NCBI GenBank assembly: GCA_902635845.1
Contig: CACPPK010000001.1
Coordinates: 1-64,000 of the forward strand
From: an uncultured Pelagibacteraceae bacterium
GTDB lineage: Bacteria > Pseudomonadota > Alphaproteobacteria > Pelagibacterales > Pelagibacteraceae
Direction of reading: 5' to 3'
Length of the DNA: 64,000 nt
Position 1 is the stretch's first letter. Every line of letters starts with the position of its first letter. Position numbers and translations under genes: made by a program. The notes under the pieces are model-generated. The model saw only the letters and a list, made by a program, of their open reading frames with translations. It was not told where the DNA came from and did no database searches. Below are positions 9,176 to 17,342 of the stretch, in pieces.

Positions 9176-9246
9176 GAAGTCAAAAAACTTATCCACAGGC
9201 TATATATTGTTTGAAATTAATTTTTATGGTTATAACTTAATTGCTC

Positions 9247-10281
9247 ATGAGAATTGAAGAGGAGTTAAAATTAGATTATTCGGATGTGCTGTTTAGACCT
9301 AAAAGAAGCACATTAAAAAGCCGAAAAGACGTAAATCTTTTACGAACTTACAGATTCAAATATAGCAAAAACGAATGGTCTGGTATTCCAATTATGGCAG
9401 CAAATATGGATGGAGTTGGTGAGTTGGGTGTTGCTGAAAAATTAAATGAATACGGAATGATCACCTCTTTAACAAAACAACATGATGTCAAAAAAATTAA
9501 ACAGAATAAAAATATTAAAAAATTATACCCCAATATTGCTCTAAGTGTTGGTATAAAAAAAGAAGATTTTCAAAATTTAGATAAGGTTTTAAAAGAATTT
9601 AATTTTTTTAAATTTATTTGTATTGATGTTGCAAATGGATATACAGAACATTTTACTAATTTTATTAAATCTGTAAGAGATAAATATCCTACGAAAACAA
9701 TCATAGCTGGTAACGTAGTAACAGCTGATATGACACAAGAATTAGTTTTAAGTGGAGCAGATATTGTAAAAGTTGGGATTGGGCCTGGAAGTGTTTGTAC
9801 GACAAGAATTCAAACTGGTGTTGGTTATCCTCAATTGAGCGCAGTAATCGAGTGTGCTGATGCAGCTCACGGTCTTGGAGCACATGTGATAGCTGATGGT
9901 GGATGTACATGTCCCGGTGATGTTGCCAAAGGCTTTGGGGGTGGAGCAGATTTTGTAATGCTTGGAGGTATGCTTGCTGGACATGATGAAGGTAATGGTA
10001 AAATTGTTAAAGTTAATGGTGAAAAATATATAGAATTCTATGGATCAAGTTCAGAAGTCGCTAACAAAAAACATTATGGTGGTCTATCAAATTATCGAAG
10101 TAGTGAAGGAAGAAAAGTGCGGGTAAAATATAGAGGAAAAATAAACGATACAATTTTAAATATCCTTGGTGGTGTAAGAAGTAGTTGTACTTATGTTGGT
10201 GCTCCTTCACTCAAACAACTAAGTAAATGTACAACATTTGTAAGGGTATCCAATCAGTTTAATGATAGTTTAATAAAATAA
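9247..10281 (+). CDS. guaC: GMP reductase
   Basis: Reduces GMP to IMP with NADPH and release of ammonia (344 aa). The sequence follows E. coli GuaC almost throughout: MRIEEELKLDYSDVLFRPKR, IPIMAANMDGVG, the catalytic-cysteine loop GIGPGSVCTTR, YPQLSAVIECADAAHGLG, FGGGADFVMLGG and LGGVRSSCTYVGA. I place the start at ATG 9247 rather than the in-frame TTG 9241 because homologues begin MRIEE. It ends 1 base before the convergent purine phosphoribosyltransferase gene, keeping the purine-interconversion theme. The strong resemblance to gammaproteobacterial GuaC may point to transfer. Confidence 0.93.
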   Translation: MRIEEELKLDYSDVLFRPKRSTLKSRKDVNLLRTYRFKYSKNEWSGIPIMAANMDGVGELGVAEKLNEYGMITSLTKQHDVKKIKQNKNIKKLYPNIALSVGIKKEDFQNLDKVLKEFNFFKFICIDVANGYTEHFTNFIKSVRDKYPTKTIIAGNVVTADMTQELVLSGADIVKVGIGPGSVCTTRIQTGVGYPQLSAVIECADAAHGLGAHVIADGGCTCPGDVAKGFGGGADFVMLGGMLAGHDEGNGKIVKVNGEKYIEFYGSSSEVANKKHYGGLSNYRSSEGRKVRVKYRGKINDTILNILGGVRSSCTYVGAPSLKQLSKCTTFVRVSNQFNDSLIK

Positions 10282-10282
10282 T

Positions 10283-10801
10283 TTATTTTTCAAACTCAAA
10301 ATCTTTTATATTTGTGGTTTCATATTTCTCAAAAGGCATATGTATCCATGGAGAGTCCTCTAAATATTCAACACAATAATCAGGTTTAAATTTTGAAGTT
10401 GATTTATGCCATATTACAGCTGTCTTTATTTTTTCATCCAAATAAAATCCATAAAAATGCTCCAACCATTTAATACTTTTAGTTAAAGTTTTTCCAGAAT
10501 CTGCTAAATCATCAACCAATAAAACATGTGAACCTAAGTTTGGAGTGGTTTTTGCTAAATCTCTTGAAAAAGTAAATTGTCCTTGTTGATTTTTAATATC
10601 ATCACTATCTCCATGATAAGATTCTACAGATAAGATCGCCAAAGGAATATTGAAAAGTCTACTAAAAACATCTCCTACTCTTAATCCACCTTTTGCAATA
10701 CAAATAATTTGATTAAATTTTAAATTATCTAAATGAACTTTTTTAGCTAATTGCTCTATCTTTTTATGATAATCTTCCCAAGTTATATAAATATCTTTCA
10801 T
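10283..10801 (-). CDS. Purine phosphoribosyltransferase (xanthine/guanine/hypoxanthine type)
   Basis: A 172-aa PRTase. The signature is IICIAKGGLRVGDVFSRL followed by the PRPP loop VLLVDDLADSGKTL, and the C-terminal DSPWIHMPFE resembles the base-hood end of Gpt-type enzymes. It should salvage a 6-oxopurine; which one is unclear. The start ATG at 10801 is only 6 bases (TAAATT) after the encoded CCA of tRNA-Met, with no room for a ribosome site outside the tRNA. Its mRNA is therefore probably cut from a tRNA-mRNA transcript and becomes nearly leaderless. No other ATG nearby gives a better start, because the N-terminus MKDIYITWEDYHKKI fits the family. Confidence 0.82.
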   Translation of the reverse strand: MKDIYITWEDYHKKIEQLAKKVHLDNLKFNQIICIAKGGLRVGDVFSRLFNIPLAILSVESYHGDSDDIKNQQGQFTFSRDLAKTTPNLGSHVLLVDDLADSGKTLTKSIKWLEHFYGFYLDEKIKTAVIWHKSTSKFKPDYCVEYLEDSPWIHMPFEKYETTNIKDFEFEK

Positions 10802-10807
10802 AATTTA

Positions 10808-10884
10808 TGGTAGCGGGAAGTGGGATCGAACCACTGACCTCGGGCTTATGAGTCCCGCGCTCTAACCAACTGAGCTACCCCGCC
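10808..10884 (-). tRNA. tRNA-Met (CAT), probably elongator
   Basis: A 77-base cloverleaf read on the minus strand: acceptor GGCGGGG / TCCCGCT, D arm GCTC...GAGC, anticodon loop CTCATAA, T arm AGTGG TTCGATC CCACT, then A and encoded CCA. The G1-U72 pair is not the initiator C1xA72 mismatch, and the GC pairs are at 28-30 rather than 29-31, so elongator fits better than initiator. The anticodon stem closes with an A31/G39 mismatch. tRNA-Ile(CAT) cannot be fully excluded by eye. Confidence 0.9.
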
Positions 10885-10899
10885 TTAATTGATAAATGA

Positions 10900-10927
10900 T
10901 TTATAATATAAATCTTTTTTGTTTCAA
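10900..10927 (-). promoter_or_regulatory. Sigma70-type promoter for tRNA-Met and the PRTase gene
   Basis: On the minus strand, TTGAAA (10922-10927) and TATAAA (10900-10905), each 5 of 6 to consensus, are 16 bases apart. The predicted start site near 10893 would leave a leader of about 8-9 bases before the tRNA 5' end at 10884. No other promoter can serve the PRTase gene between the tRNA and its start codon. Confidence 0.6.
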
Positions 10928-10952
10928 TAAACTTTTTAAAACAAATTCTAAA

Positions 10953-11162
10953 CTAAATGATAAAATAAACTGCTAATAAACAAACTGAACAAGCTAAAAT
11001 AATTGAAAAAACAATTCTTTTTGTTAATGTTTTTTTTTGGTCTAATCTAACCCTATTTAGTAAAATATTTACATCGGTAGTTTTAATCTTATCTATTCCA
11101 AAATCTTTCGTTGAAGTATTGGTGGGACTAAATAATTGAGAGTCTATATCTTTTTTTTTCAC
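10953..11162 (-). CDS. Small tail-anchored membrane protein, SAR11-type hypothetical
   Basis: A 69-aa protein of unknown function. Residues 1-48 are polar and charged and residues ~49-69 form one hydrophobic helix reaching the C-terminus (IVFSIILACSVCLLAVYFII), so it looks tail-anchored. The juxtamembrane part, TTDVNILLNRVRLDQKK then TKR, resembles VNVDVLKQRLLEEKKK then KVKR in the 65-aa protein at 26852-27049. That suggests two members of one small family. It sits 68 bases upstream of tRNA-Met. No function is claimed. Confidence 0.6.
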   Translation of the reverse strand: MKKKDIDSQLFSPTNTSTKDFGIDKIKTTDVNILLNRVRLDQKKTLTKRIVFSIILACSVCLLAVYFII

Positions 11163-11211
11163 ATCTTATTAAACCAGTTAATAAGCTTTAATACAATAAA
11201 ATTAGATAAAA

Positions 11212-13656
11212 CTAGGTTCTTCTAAAATCTTTTGTATTAAGTGGTTTTGAAAGGATTTCTGCTGGATGTTTGATCTTCTCAACTTCTATAAATAAATCTT
11301 TATCTTTGAGTGTTTCTATTGTGTTTCCTGAATTAACATAGCCAAATGATAAATTTTTATCAAAGCAGAACGAATAATTTCCTGAAGTTGTTCTTCCAAT
11401 GATTTTATCATTTAAATAAATAGGTTCTTCATGTAACAACAATGGTTTACCAGGTTTACTATCTTTTATAGTAAACATCATCATTGTTTTATCTAATGGT
11501 TTATCTTTAATTTTTAACACAGCATCTTTACCAATAAAATTAACATTTTTTTTATAGCTAATTGTAAACTCTAAACCTGCTTGGTACTGATTTTCCTCTG
11601 GAGAAATATCATGACCCCAATGCATAAATCCACTTTCCATTCGCATTATGTCCATCGCATGCATTCCACAATGAGATAAATCAAAATTTTTACCCTCTTC
11701 AATTAAAATTTTATATAATTTTAAGGCGTATTCTTTATCGACATATAATTCAAACCCAAGTTCACCAACATAAGATATTCTTTGCGCCCAAACTTTTATA
11801 TTATTTATTATAACATTTTTACCTGTGCCAAATTTAAAATTTTCAGAACTAAAATCACCACTACTTATCTTTTGAATCATATTTCTACTTTTAGGACCAA
11901 ACAAACCAAGACAACAAATAGTTTCCGTTACGTCAATAAGTTCAACTTCATCAGATAAATATTTGAGAATATGATATTTATCTCTTTCTCTTGTTGCTGC
12001 CGAACTAACTATTCTAAAATAATTTTTATCAATACAAACAACTGTTAAGTCTGTTTCGATGCCACCATCCTCATTAAGCATATGGGTATAAGTTGATTTG
12101 CCGATTTCATTTTTAATATTAGCTGTACAAATTTTTTGTAAATCACTATGAGTTTTTTCACCTTTTAAATCAAATTTTGAAAAAGTTGAAAAATCAAAGA
12201 GACCTACATTTTTTCTAGCATTTATTGTTTCATGTTTTACAGATGGATACCAATTTTGATAATTAAAACTATAATTATACTTTGGTTCTTCTCCATTTAA
12301 AGAATACCACATAGGTCTTTCAAAACCTCCAGCAACTCCAAAACATGCACCTGCTTTTTTTAATTCATCATGATAAGGTAATAATTTTTCATTTCTTGAA
12401 GTTTTGTGTTGTTTGTATGGCCAGTGCATACTATACAAATCTCCTAAAGTTTCGGTTACCCGTTCCATAATGAATTTTTTGGATGAGTGAAATTTCTGAA
12501 ATCTTTTTATATCTAGAGAAAATAAATCTTCATTTATATGTCCATTAACAATCCATTCTGCAGTTACTCTTCCCGCTCCCCCAGAACTTGCTATTCCGAT
12601 ACTGTTAAAACCACAACATGTATATAAATTTTTTATCTCTGGAGTTTCTCCTAACAAATACTGAGTGTCAGGCGTAAATGACTCAGGACCTGAAAAAAAT
12701 TTTCTTATACCTGCGTTTTCTAACATTGGTAGCCTATGAAAAGATTTTTCTAGGTAAGGTTCAAAGTGATCAAAATCATCAGGAAATTCTCCAAAAGAAA
12801 AATCATCCGGAACTCTGCCGCTATCTTTAAAAGCAGGTTTTGCATTTGGTTCAAAAATTCCAACTAACATTTTTCCAGCATCTTCTTTTAAATAAAGACA
12901 AGCATTGTAATCCCTTAAAACAGGTAGGTCTTTTGGTAGATCTTTCATTGGTTCTGTAATTACATAAAAATGCTCATTAGGATATAGTGGAACACTAACA
13001 TCAATATCTTCTCCAATTTGTCTAGACCACATTCCTGAGGCTAAAACAATATATTCACAATCAATTTTACCTTGATTAGTTTCAACGCCACATATACGTT
13101 TATTTTTTACTAATATTTTTTTTACCGGTGACTTCTCAAATATTTGAACACCCAGCATTTTAGCAGCTTTAGCTAATACATTTGTAACACCTACTGGATC
13201 TGCCTGACCATCTTTAGGCATATAAACACCACCAACTAAATCCTCATTTTTTACTACTGGATATAGTTCTTTTATTCTTTCTTTGTTTAAAACTTCTACT
13301 TCAACATTGGATAATTGTGCTGTTGTAGCTTGTCTTAATAATTCTTGCATTCTTTCTTTGGAAGAAGCTACTGTTATTGCTCCGTTTTGTTTAAGACCAG
13401 TAGACAATCCTGTTGTATTTTCAAGTTCTTTGTAAAGATCTAAAGAATATTTTCGTAATTTAGTAATTGTAGAAGTTGCTCCCAATTGTCCTATTAGTCC
13501 TGCTGCATGCCAGGTTGTACCAGATGTTAATTGATCTCTTTCTAATAAAACAACATCTTTCCAACCAAATCTTGCTAAATGGTAGGCACAAGAGGTACCA
13601 GCTACTCCACCCCCTATTACAACTACCTTTGTGCTTGAAGGATAGTTTTTTTTCAT
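11212..13656 (-). CDS. FAD-dependent dimethylglycine/sarcosine dehydrogenase-like protein with GcvT domain
   Basis: An 814-aa two-domain enzyme. The N-terminal FAD domain starts with VVVIGGGVAGTSCAYHLARFG (the dinucleotide fold), and GTTWHAAGLIGQLG matches the covalent-flavin region of DMGDH-like enzymes. From about residue 425 it is a GcvT-type aminomethyltransferase (LFDFSTFSKFDLKG; YVGELGFELYV; HCGMHAMDIMRMESGF), expected to pass the oxidised methyl group to tetrahydrofolate. It demethylates an N-methylated amine in the family; the true substrate is unknown. It follows alanine dehydrogenase after 2 bases and is third in the aminotransferase-ald operon divergent from tauABC, so N-methyltaurine or a related osmolyte is a reasonable candidate. 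That is inference. Confidence 0.85.
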   Translation of the reverse strand: MKKNYPSSTKVVVIGGGVAGTSCAYHLARFGWKDVVLLERDQLTSGTTWHAAGLIGQLGATSTITKLRKYSLDLYKELENTTGLSTGLKQNGAITVASSKERMQELLRQATTAQLSNVEVEVLNKERIKELYPVVKNEDLVGGVYMPKDGQADPVGVTNVLAKAAKMLGVQIFEKSPVKKILVKNKRICGVETNQGKIDCEYIVLASGMWSRQIGEDIDVSVPLYPNEHFYVITEPMKDLPKDLPVLRDYNACLYLKEDAGKMLVGIFEPNAKPAFKDSGRVPDDFSFGEFPDDFDHFEPYLEKSFHRLPMLENAGIRKFFSGPESFTPDTQYLLGETPEIKNLYTCCGFNSIGIASSGGAGRVTAEWIVNGHINEDLFSLDIKRFQKFHSSKKFIMERVTETLGDLYSMHWPYKQHKTSRNEKLLPYHDELKKAGACFGVAGGFERPMWYSLNGEEPKYNYSFNYQNWYPSVKHETINARKNVGLFDFSTFSKFDLKGEKTHSDLQKICTANIKNEIGKSTYTHMLNEDGGIETDLTVVCIDKNYFRIVSSAATRERDKYHILKYLSDEVELIDVTETICCLGLFGPKSRNMIQKISSGDFSSENFKFGTGKNVIINNIKVWAQRISYVGELGFELYVDKEYALKLYKILIEEGKNFDLSHCGMHAMDIMRMESGFMHWGHDISPEENQYQAGLEFTISYKKNVNFIGKDAVLKIKDKPLDKTMMMFTIKDSKPGKPLLLHEEPIYLNDKIIGRTTSGNYSFCFDKNLSFGYVNSGNTIETLKDKDLFIEVEKIKHPAEILSKPLNTKDFRRT

Positions 13657-13658
13657 TT

Positions 13659-14777
13659 CTAATGTTTGATAGCTTCTCCAGGTTCTATAAATTTATGTCC
13701 AAAAACATCTGCAACAGCTTTGTAAGTCACTTGACCTTTATGAACATTTAACCCTGCTAAAAAATTTTTATCTTCACTGAGTGCTTTTTGATAACCTTTA
13801 TTTGCTAGTTTTACTAAATAAGGTAGAGTTGCCTGATTTAATGCAAATGTAGAAGTTCTTGGAACTCCACCTGGCATATTCGCAACACAGTAATGAACCA
13901 CATCGTCAACAATGTAAGTTGGATCTCCATGTGTCGTGGGTTTACTTGTTTCAACACATCCACCTTGATCAATTGCAACATCAACAATCACTGAACCTCT
14001 TTTCATTAATTTCAACATATCTTTAGTTATTAGTTTTGGAGCTTCCGCACCTGGTATTAATACACCTCCGACCAAAAGATCTGCCTCTGCAACTAATTTA
14101 TTTAAATCAACTTTATCACTTTGTTCAGGTATAATTTTATCACCAAACATTTCTACAAGTTGTTTTAATCTTGCTTCTGATTTATCAACAATATGAACTT
14201 TCGCTTGCATACCAGTTGCAATTGTCGCTGCGTTCTCCCCAACTACCCCACCTCCTAGAATTAATACATTAGCTGGTTCACCTCCTGGTGCTCCTCCTAA
14301 TAATACTCCTCTGCCTTTTTGGTTTTTTTCTAAACAATGAGCACCAGCTTGTACTGACATTCTGCCTGCAACAGCGCTCATAGGTGCAAGTAAAGGGAGC
14401 CTTCCGTTATTATCTGTTACTGTTTCATAAGCTATATTAATACTTTTAGATTTTATTAATCCCTCGGTTAATTCTTTTGCTGCAGCTAAATGAAGATAAG
14501 TATATACGATTTGATTTTCTCTAATCATATCAACTTCTATTTTTTGAGGTTCTTTTACTTTAACAATTATTTCTGCATCATTAAAAATGTCAGCTGCACT
14601 ATCAACAATTTTAGCTCCAGCTTTTAAATATTGATCATTTTCAAAACCAGCTTCAAATCCACCATTATTTTCTACTAAAACCTTATGACCCTCTGAAACT
14701 AAAGTTTTAACACTATCAGGTGTTAAACCAATTCTATTTTCTTGTGGTTTTATTTCTTTAGGAACTCCAATTTTCAT
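13659..14777 (-). CDS. ald: Alanine dehydrogenase
   Basis: Interconverts alanine and pyruvate plus ammonia with NAD (372 aa, typical). The N-terminus MKIGVPKEIKPQENRIGLTP, HLAAAKELTE (catalytic His region), MSAVAGRMSVQAGAHCLE and the NAD fold LGGGVVGENAATIATGM are diagnostic. It lies 9 bases behind the aminotransferase gene and 2 bases before the dehydrogenase-GcvT gene. In this setting it should recycle the alanine made by the pyruvate-dependent aminotransferase and release ammonia, as Ald does in taurine and beta-alanine degradation. Confidence 0.95.
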   Translation of the reverse strand: MKIGVPKEIKPQENRIGLTPDSVKTLVSEGHKVLVENNGGFEAGFENDQYLKAGAKIVDSAADIFNDAEIIVKVKEPQKIEVDMIRENQIVYTYLHLAAAKELTEGLIKSKSINIAYETVTDNNGRLPLLAPMSAVAGRMSVQAGAHCLEKNQKGRGVLLGGAPGGEPANVLILGGGVVGENAATIATGMQAKVHIVDKSEARLKQLVEMFGDKIIPEQSDKVDLNKLVAEADLLVGGVLIPGAEAPKLITKDMLKLMKRGSVIVDVAIDQGGCVETSKPTTHGDPTYIVDDVVHYCVANMPGGVPRTSTFALNQATLPYLVKLANKGYQKALSEDKNFLAGLNVHKGQVTYKAVADVFGHKFIEPGEAIKH

Positions 14778-14786
14778 AAACGAAAA

Positions 14787-16133
14787 TTAATTCTTTTTAC
14801 TTTTTGCGTAATTTGTTATTCCTGTTCGAAGTTTTTCAATTATCTCATCAATATGTTTTTTTTCACAAATAAACATTGGAGCAATGATCAAACAATCACC
14901 AGTTGCTTTGAAATTTACTCCTGCTTCATAGCAATGTTTGAAACAAGTTAATCCTGCTGCACCTGGTTTTTTATCCATAACAATATCAATACCACCCATC
15001 ATTCCATATCCTCTAATGTTATCGACAACATCAATATCTTTTAAAGACATTAAACCTTCTTGGAAATAAGGTGCTAAATTTTTTGCTCTATTAAAAATAT
15101 CATCCTTTTCAATAATATCCTGTACAGCTAAACCAGCAGCTACTGAAATTGGTATTCCAGAATAAGTATAACCATGAAACAATTCGATTGTTCCTTTAGG
15201 AGCATTTTCTGCAATTGCATCATAAATATCTTCTTTACAAGCAACTACTCCCATTGGACTAATACCATTTGTAGTAGCTTTTGCCATTGTCATCATATCT
15301 GGAGTTACACCATACTCCTGTGCTGCAAATGGAGATCCGGTTCTTCCCCATCCAGTAATTACTTCATCAAAAATTAAAAGTATTCCATGTTTATCGCAAA
15401 TCTCTCTTAATCTTTGTAAATATCCTTTAGGTGGAACTAATGTGCCGGTTGATCCTGCAATAGGTTCAACAATACAAGCTGCTATATTTTCAGCTCCAAA
15501 GTTCATACAAATTCTTTCTAAATCTTCTGCTAACTCTACACCTGTTTCTGGTTGACCACTTACAAATTTATGTTCTGGTAAATGTGTATGCCTCATATGG
15601 ACAACACCTGGCATTAAAACACTTGCAAAAGTTTTTACGTTATTAACCATACCTCCAACAGAAGTCGCACCAATGTTCATTCCATGGTAACCTCTTTCTC
15701 TACCAACAAATCTAAATCTTTGACTATCTCCTCGTGCTCTATGGTATGCTATTGCAATTTTAATTGCAGTCTCAACAGCTGTTGAACCACAAATAGTGTA
15801 AAACATTCTATTTAAGTTTCCTGGAGTATGTTTTGAAATTCTAGTCGCCAACTCAAATGATCCACCAAAACCTTGTTGGAAAGGTTGACAATAATCTAAA
15901 GTTTTTAATTGATTTGTTATTGCTTCAATTATTTCTTCTCTACCATGTCCTAAAGGATTACAAAACAGTCCTGAGCTTGCATCAATTTGAGTTTGACCTT
16001 GATGGTTTTTTAAATACACACCCTTAGCTTCAACAATTAATCTTGGGTTTTCTTTAAAATCTTTGTTAGATGTAAATGGCATCCAATGCTCATTTAAAGA
16101 ATTTGGAATTGATGTTTTATTTTGTGTGCTCAT
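14787..16133 (-). CDS. Class III omega-amino-acid:pyruvate aminotransferase (beta-alanine/taurine type)
   Basis: A 448-aa PLP aminotransferase. HWMPFTSNKDFKENPRLIVE and DASSGLFCNPLGHGR resemble beta-alanine:pyruvate and taurine:pyruvate transaminases; ICGSTAVETAIKIA binds the PLP phosphate, IFDEVITGWGRTG carries the ring Asp, and MAKATTNG the Schiff-base Lys. It is the first gene of the aminotransferase-ald-dehydrogenase operon and is divergent from tauABC. Taurine to sulfoacetaldehyde is the best guess from context; beta-alanine or hypotaurine are alternatives. No xsc (sulfoacetaldehyde acetyltransferase) is in the window. A shared operator-like site lies 32 bases upstream of the start. Confidence 0.85.
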   Translation of the reverse strand: MSTQNKTSIPNSLNEHWMPFTSNKDFKENPRLIVEAKGVYLKNHQGQTQIDASSGLFCNPLGHGREEIIEAITNQLKTLDYCQPFQQGFGGSFELATRISKHTPGNLNRMFYTICGSTAVETAIKIAIAYHRARGDSQRFRFVGRERGYHGMNIGATSVGGMVNNVKTFASVLMPGVVHMRHTHLPEHKFVSGQPETGVELAEDLERICMNFGAENIAACIVEPIAGSTGTLVPPKGYLQRLREICDKHGILLIFDEVITGWGRTGSPFAAQEYGVTPDMMTMAKATTNGISPMGVVACKEDIYDAIAENAPKGTIELFHGYTYSGIPISVAAGLAVQDIIEKDDIFNRAKNLAPYFQEGLMSLKDIDVVDNIRGYGMMGGIDIVMDKKPGAAGLTCFKHCYEAGVNFKATGDCLIIAPMFICEKKHIDEIIEKLRTGITNYAKSKKN

Positions 16134-16164
16134 AAAAATTTCTTTCTATAAATTATTTTAATTC

Positions 16165-16187
16165 AATCTTAAGGCCTCTTTAGACTA
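16165..16187. promoter_or_regulatory. Candidate operator, copy 1 of a shared site
   Basis: TCTTAAGG, CC, then TCTTTAGACTAAA, in the 182-base divergent gap between the aminotransferase and tauA genes. Apart from the two spacer bases and one extra T it is identical to the site at 23151-23172, which also lies in a divergent transporter/catabolic gap. The TCTT elements repeat 10 bases apart, about one helical turn. It probably binds one regulator at both loci. Confidence 0.55.
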
Positions 16188-16315
16188 AAATAAATGGATT
16201 AACTACCACATTATTGACACAACTAAGGATTGTATAAGTTTCTTTTTTTGTTTTACTTCGGAGACAATTTGAATTTAAATATCCAGAATTTAATTAATTA
16301 AACATAGGGGAATAA

Positions 16316-17257
16316 ATGAAAAAAATACTAAGTTTTATTCTAGGATCTATTTTTGCACTTAACCTATCAATTTCAGTTGCAAATTCAGCTGCAAATGAAG
16401 TTAGAGTTGCATACTTTCTAGAATGGCCAAGCCCAAATTTAGAGGACATGCAGAAAAAGAATTTTGCTAAAGCTCTTGGTGTTCCAGTTAAATGGACAAA
16501 CTTCACTAATGGTGGAGCTATGACTGATGCAATGTTAGCAGGAGATATTGATATTTCTTACTCTCAAGGATTAGTACCTTTTATTAATGCTGTTAAATCA
16601 AACGCACCTATCAAATTAGTTGATATTGCTATGGAATACGGAATGGGTGGAACTACATGTGTTACATCTAATGCTTCTGGAATTACAAAAGCAAACGCTA
16701 CTGAATTAGAAGGTAAAAAAGTTGCTGTTCCATTAGGAACAATGGCTGAATACGTTTTTGATGAAAGTATGAAAGTAGTTGGTGCTGACAGAGGTAAAAT
16801 GGACATCATTCAAATGGACCCTGAAGAAGGTGCTGCCGCATTAGTAAGCGGTGATGTTGTTATGGCATGTTTGTTTGGTGGTAATTCTATCAAAGCTGCA
16901 ACTGCAGTTGGTTCAAGACTTTTAACAGTTCAAGAAGCTAGAGATGCTGGTATTTTAGGTATCGATATTACTTCTGTAACTGACAAGTTTATGAAAGAGA
17001 ATCCAGGAATGTTAAGAACTTTTATTGAAGTAACTCATGAAGCAAATGCTAGATATGCTGCAGGAAAAAGTGATATGAGTGCAATGTCTAAAGCATCTGA
17101 GATGAAAGTTGCAGATATGAAAGATACTTTAAGTGGATTTAAATTCTTAACTCCAGAAGAAACTAAAACATCTATGGAAAGTGGAAATCTGCATAAGTTC
17201 CTAGAAGGAATGGGAACTCCAGGTGGAAATGTAGATACAAGTTTCTTACCTTTATAA
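16316..17257 (+). CDS. tauA: Taurine-type ABC transporter substrate-binding protein
   Basis: Periplasmic SBP (313 aa) of the NitT/TauT group. The signal peptide ends near NSAANE at residue ~24. The mature protein shows VRVAYFLEWPSPN, FTNGGAMTDAMLAGDIDISYSQGLVPF, and later LEGKKVAVPLGTMAEYVFDES, all characteristic of TauA-like proteins. It is divergent from an omega-amino-acid aminotransferase and is followed by a terminator-like hairpin and then tauB and tauC. The start ATG at 16316 follows ATAGGGGAATAA, a modest ribosome site. Taurine is the best-supported ligand by family and neighbours; other small sulfonates or amino sulfonates are possible. Confidence 0.85.
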   Translation: MKKILSFILGSIFALNLSISVANSAANEVRVAYFLEWPSPNLEDMQKKNFAKALGVPVKWTNFTNGGAMTDAMLAGDIDISYSQGLVPFINAVKSNAPIKLVDIAMEYGMGGTTCVTSNASGITKANATELEGKKVAVPLGTMAEYVFDESMKVVGADRGKMDIIQMDPEEGAAALVSGDVVMACLFGGNSIKAATAVGSRLLTVQEARDAGILGIDITSVTDKFMKENPGMLRTFIEVTHEANARYAAGKSDMSAMSKASEMKVADMKDTLSGFKFLTPEETKTSMESGNLHKFLEGMGTPGGNVDTSFLPL

Positions 17258-17280
17258 TTTTAAGGGTTTAAAACTTTTTA

Positions 17281-17317
17281 AATAGGCACTGATTTATAAT
17301 TGGTGCCTATTTTTTTT
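17281..17317 (+). terminator. Partial terminator between tauA and tauB
   Basis: AATAGGCAC(T) pairs with (G)GTGCCTATT around an 11-base loop, followed directly by a T run. This has full rho-independent form, yet tauB starts only 26 bases later. It would cut transcription after tauA and leave reduced read-through into tauBC. Confidence 0.8.
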
Positions 17318-17342
17318 ATAAAATTTTTAATATAAGGCACTT

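Noticed and set aside
9189-9197. TTATCCACA, a perfect DnaA-box sequence before guaC
   Set aside because: A single box. With this base composition about one such 9-mer is expected by chance in 64 kb on two strands, and no dnaA, dnaN or box cluster is nearby.
13476-13751. Plus-strand open frame opposite the dehydrogenase and ald genes
   Set aside because: It crosses two well-supported genes on the other strand, has no ribosome site and shows no family pattern.
16214-16238. TTGACA and TATAAG as a tauA promoter
   Set aside because: The spacing is only 13 bases, too short for a normal sigma70 promoter.
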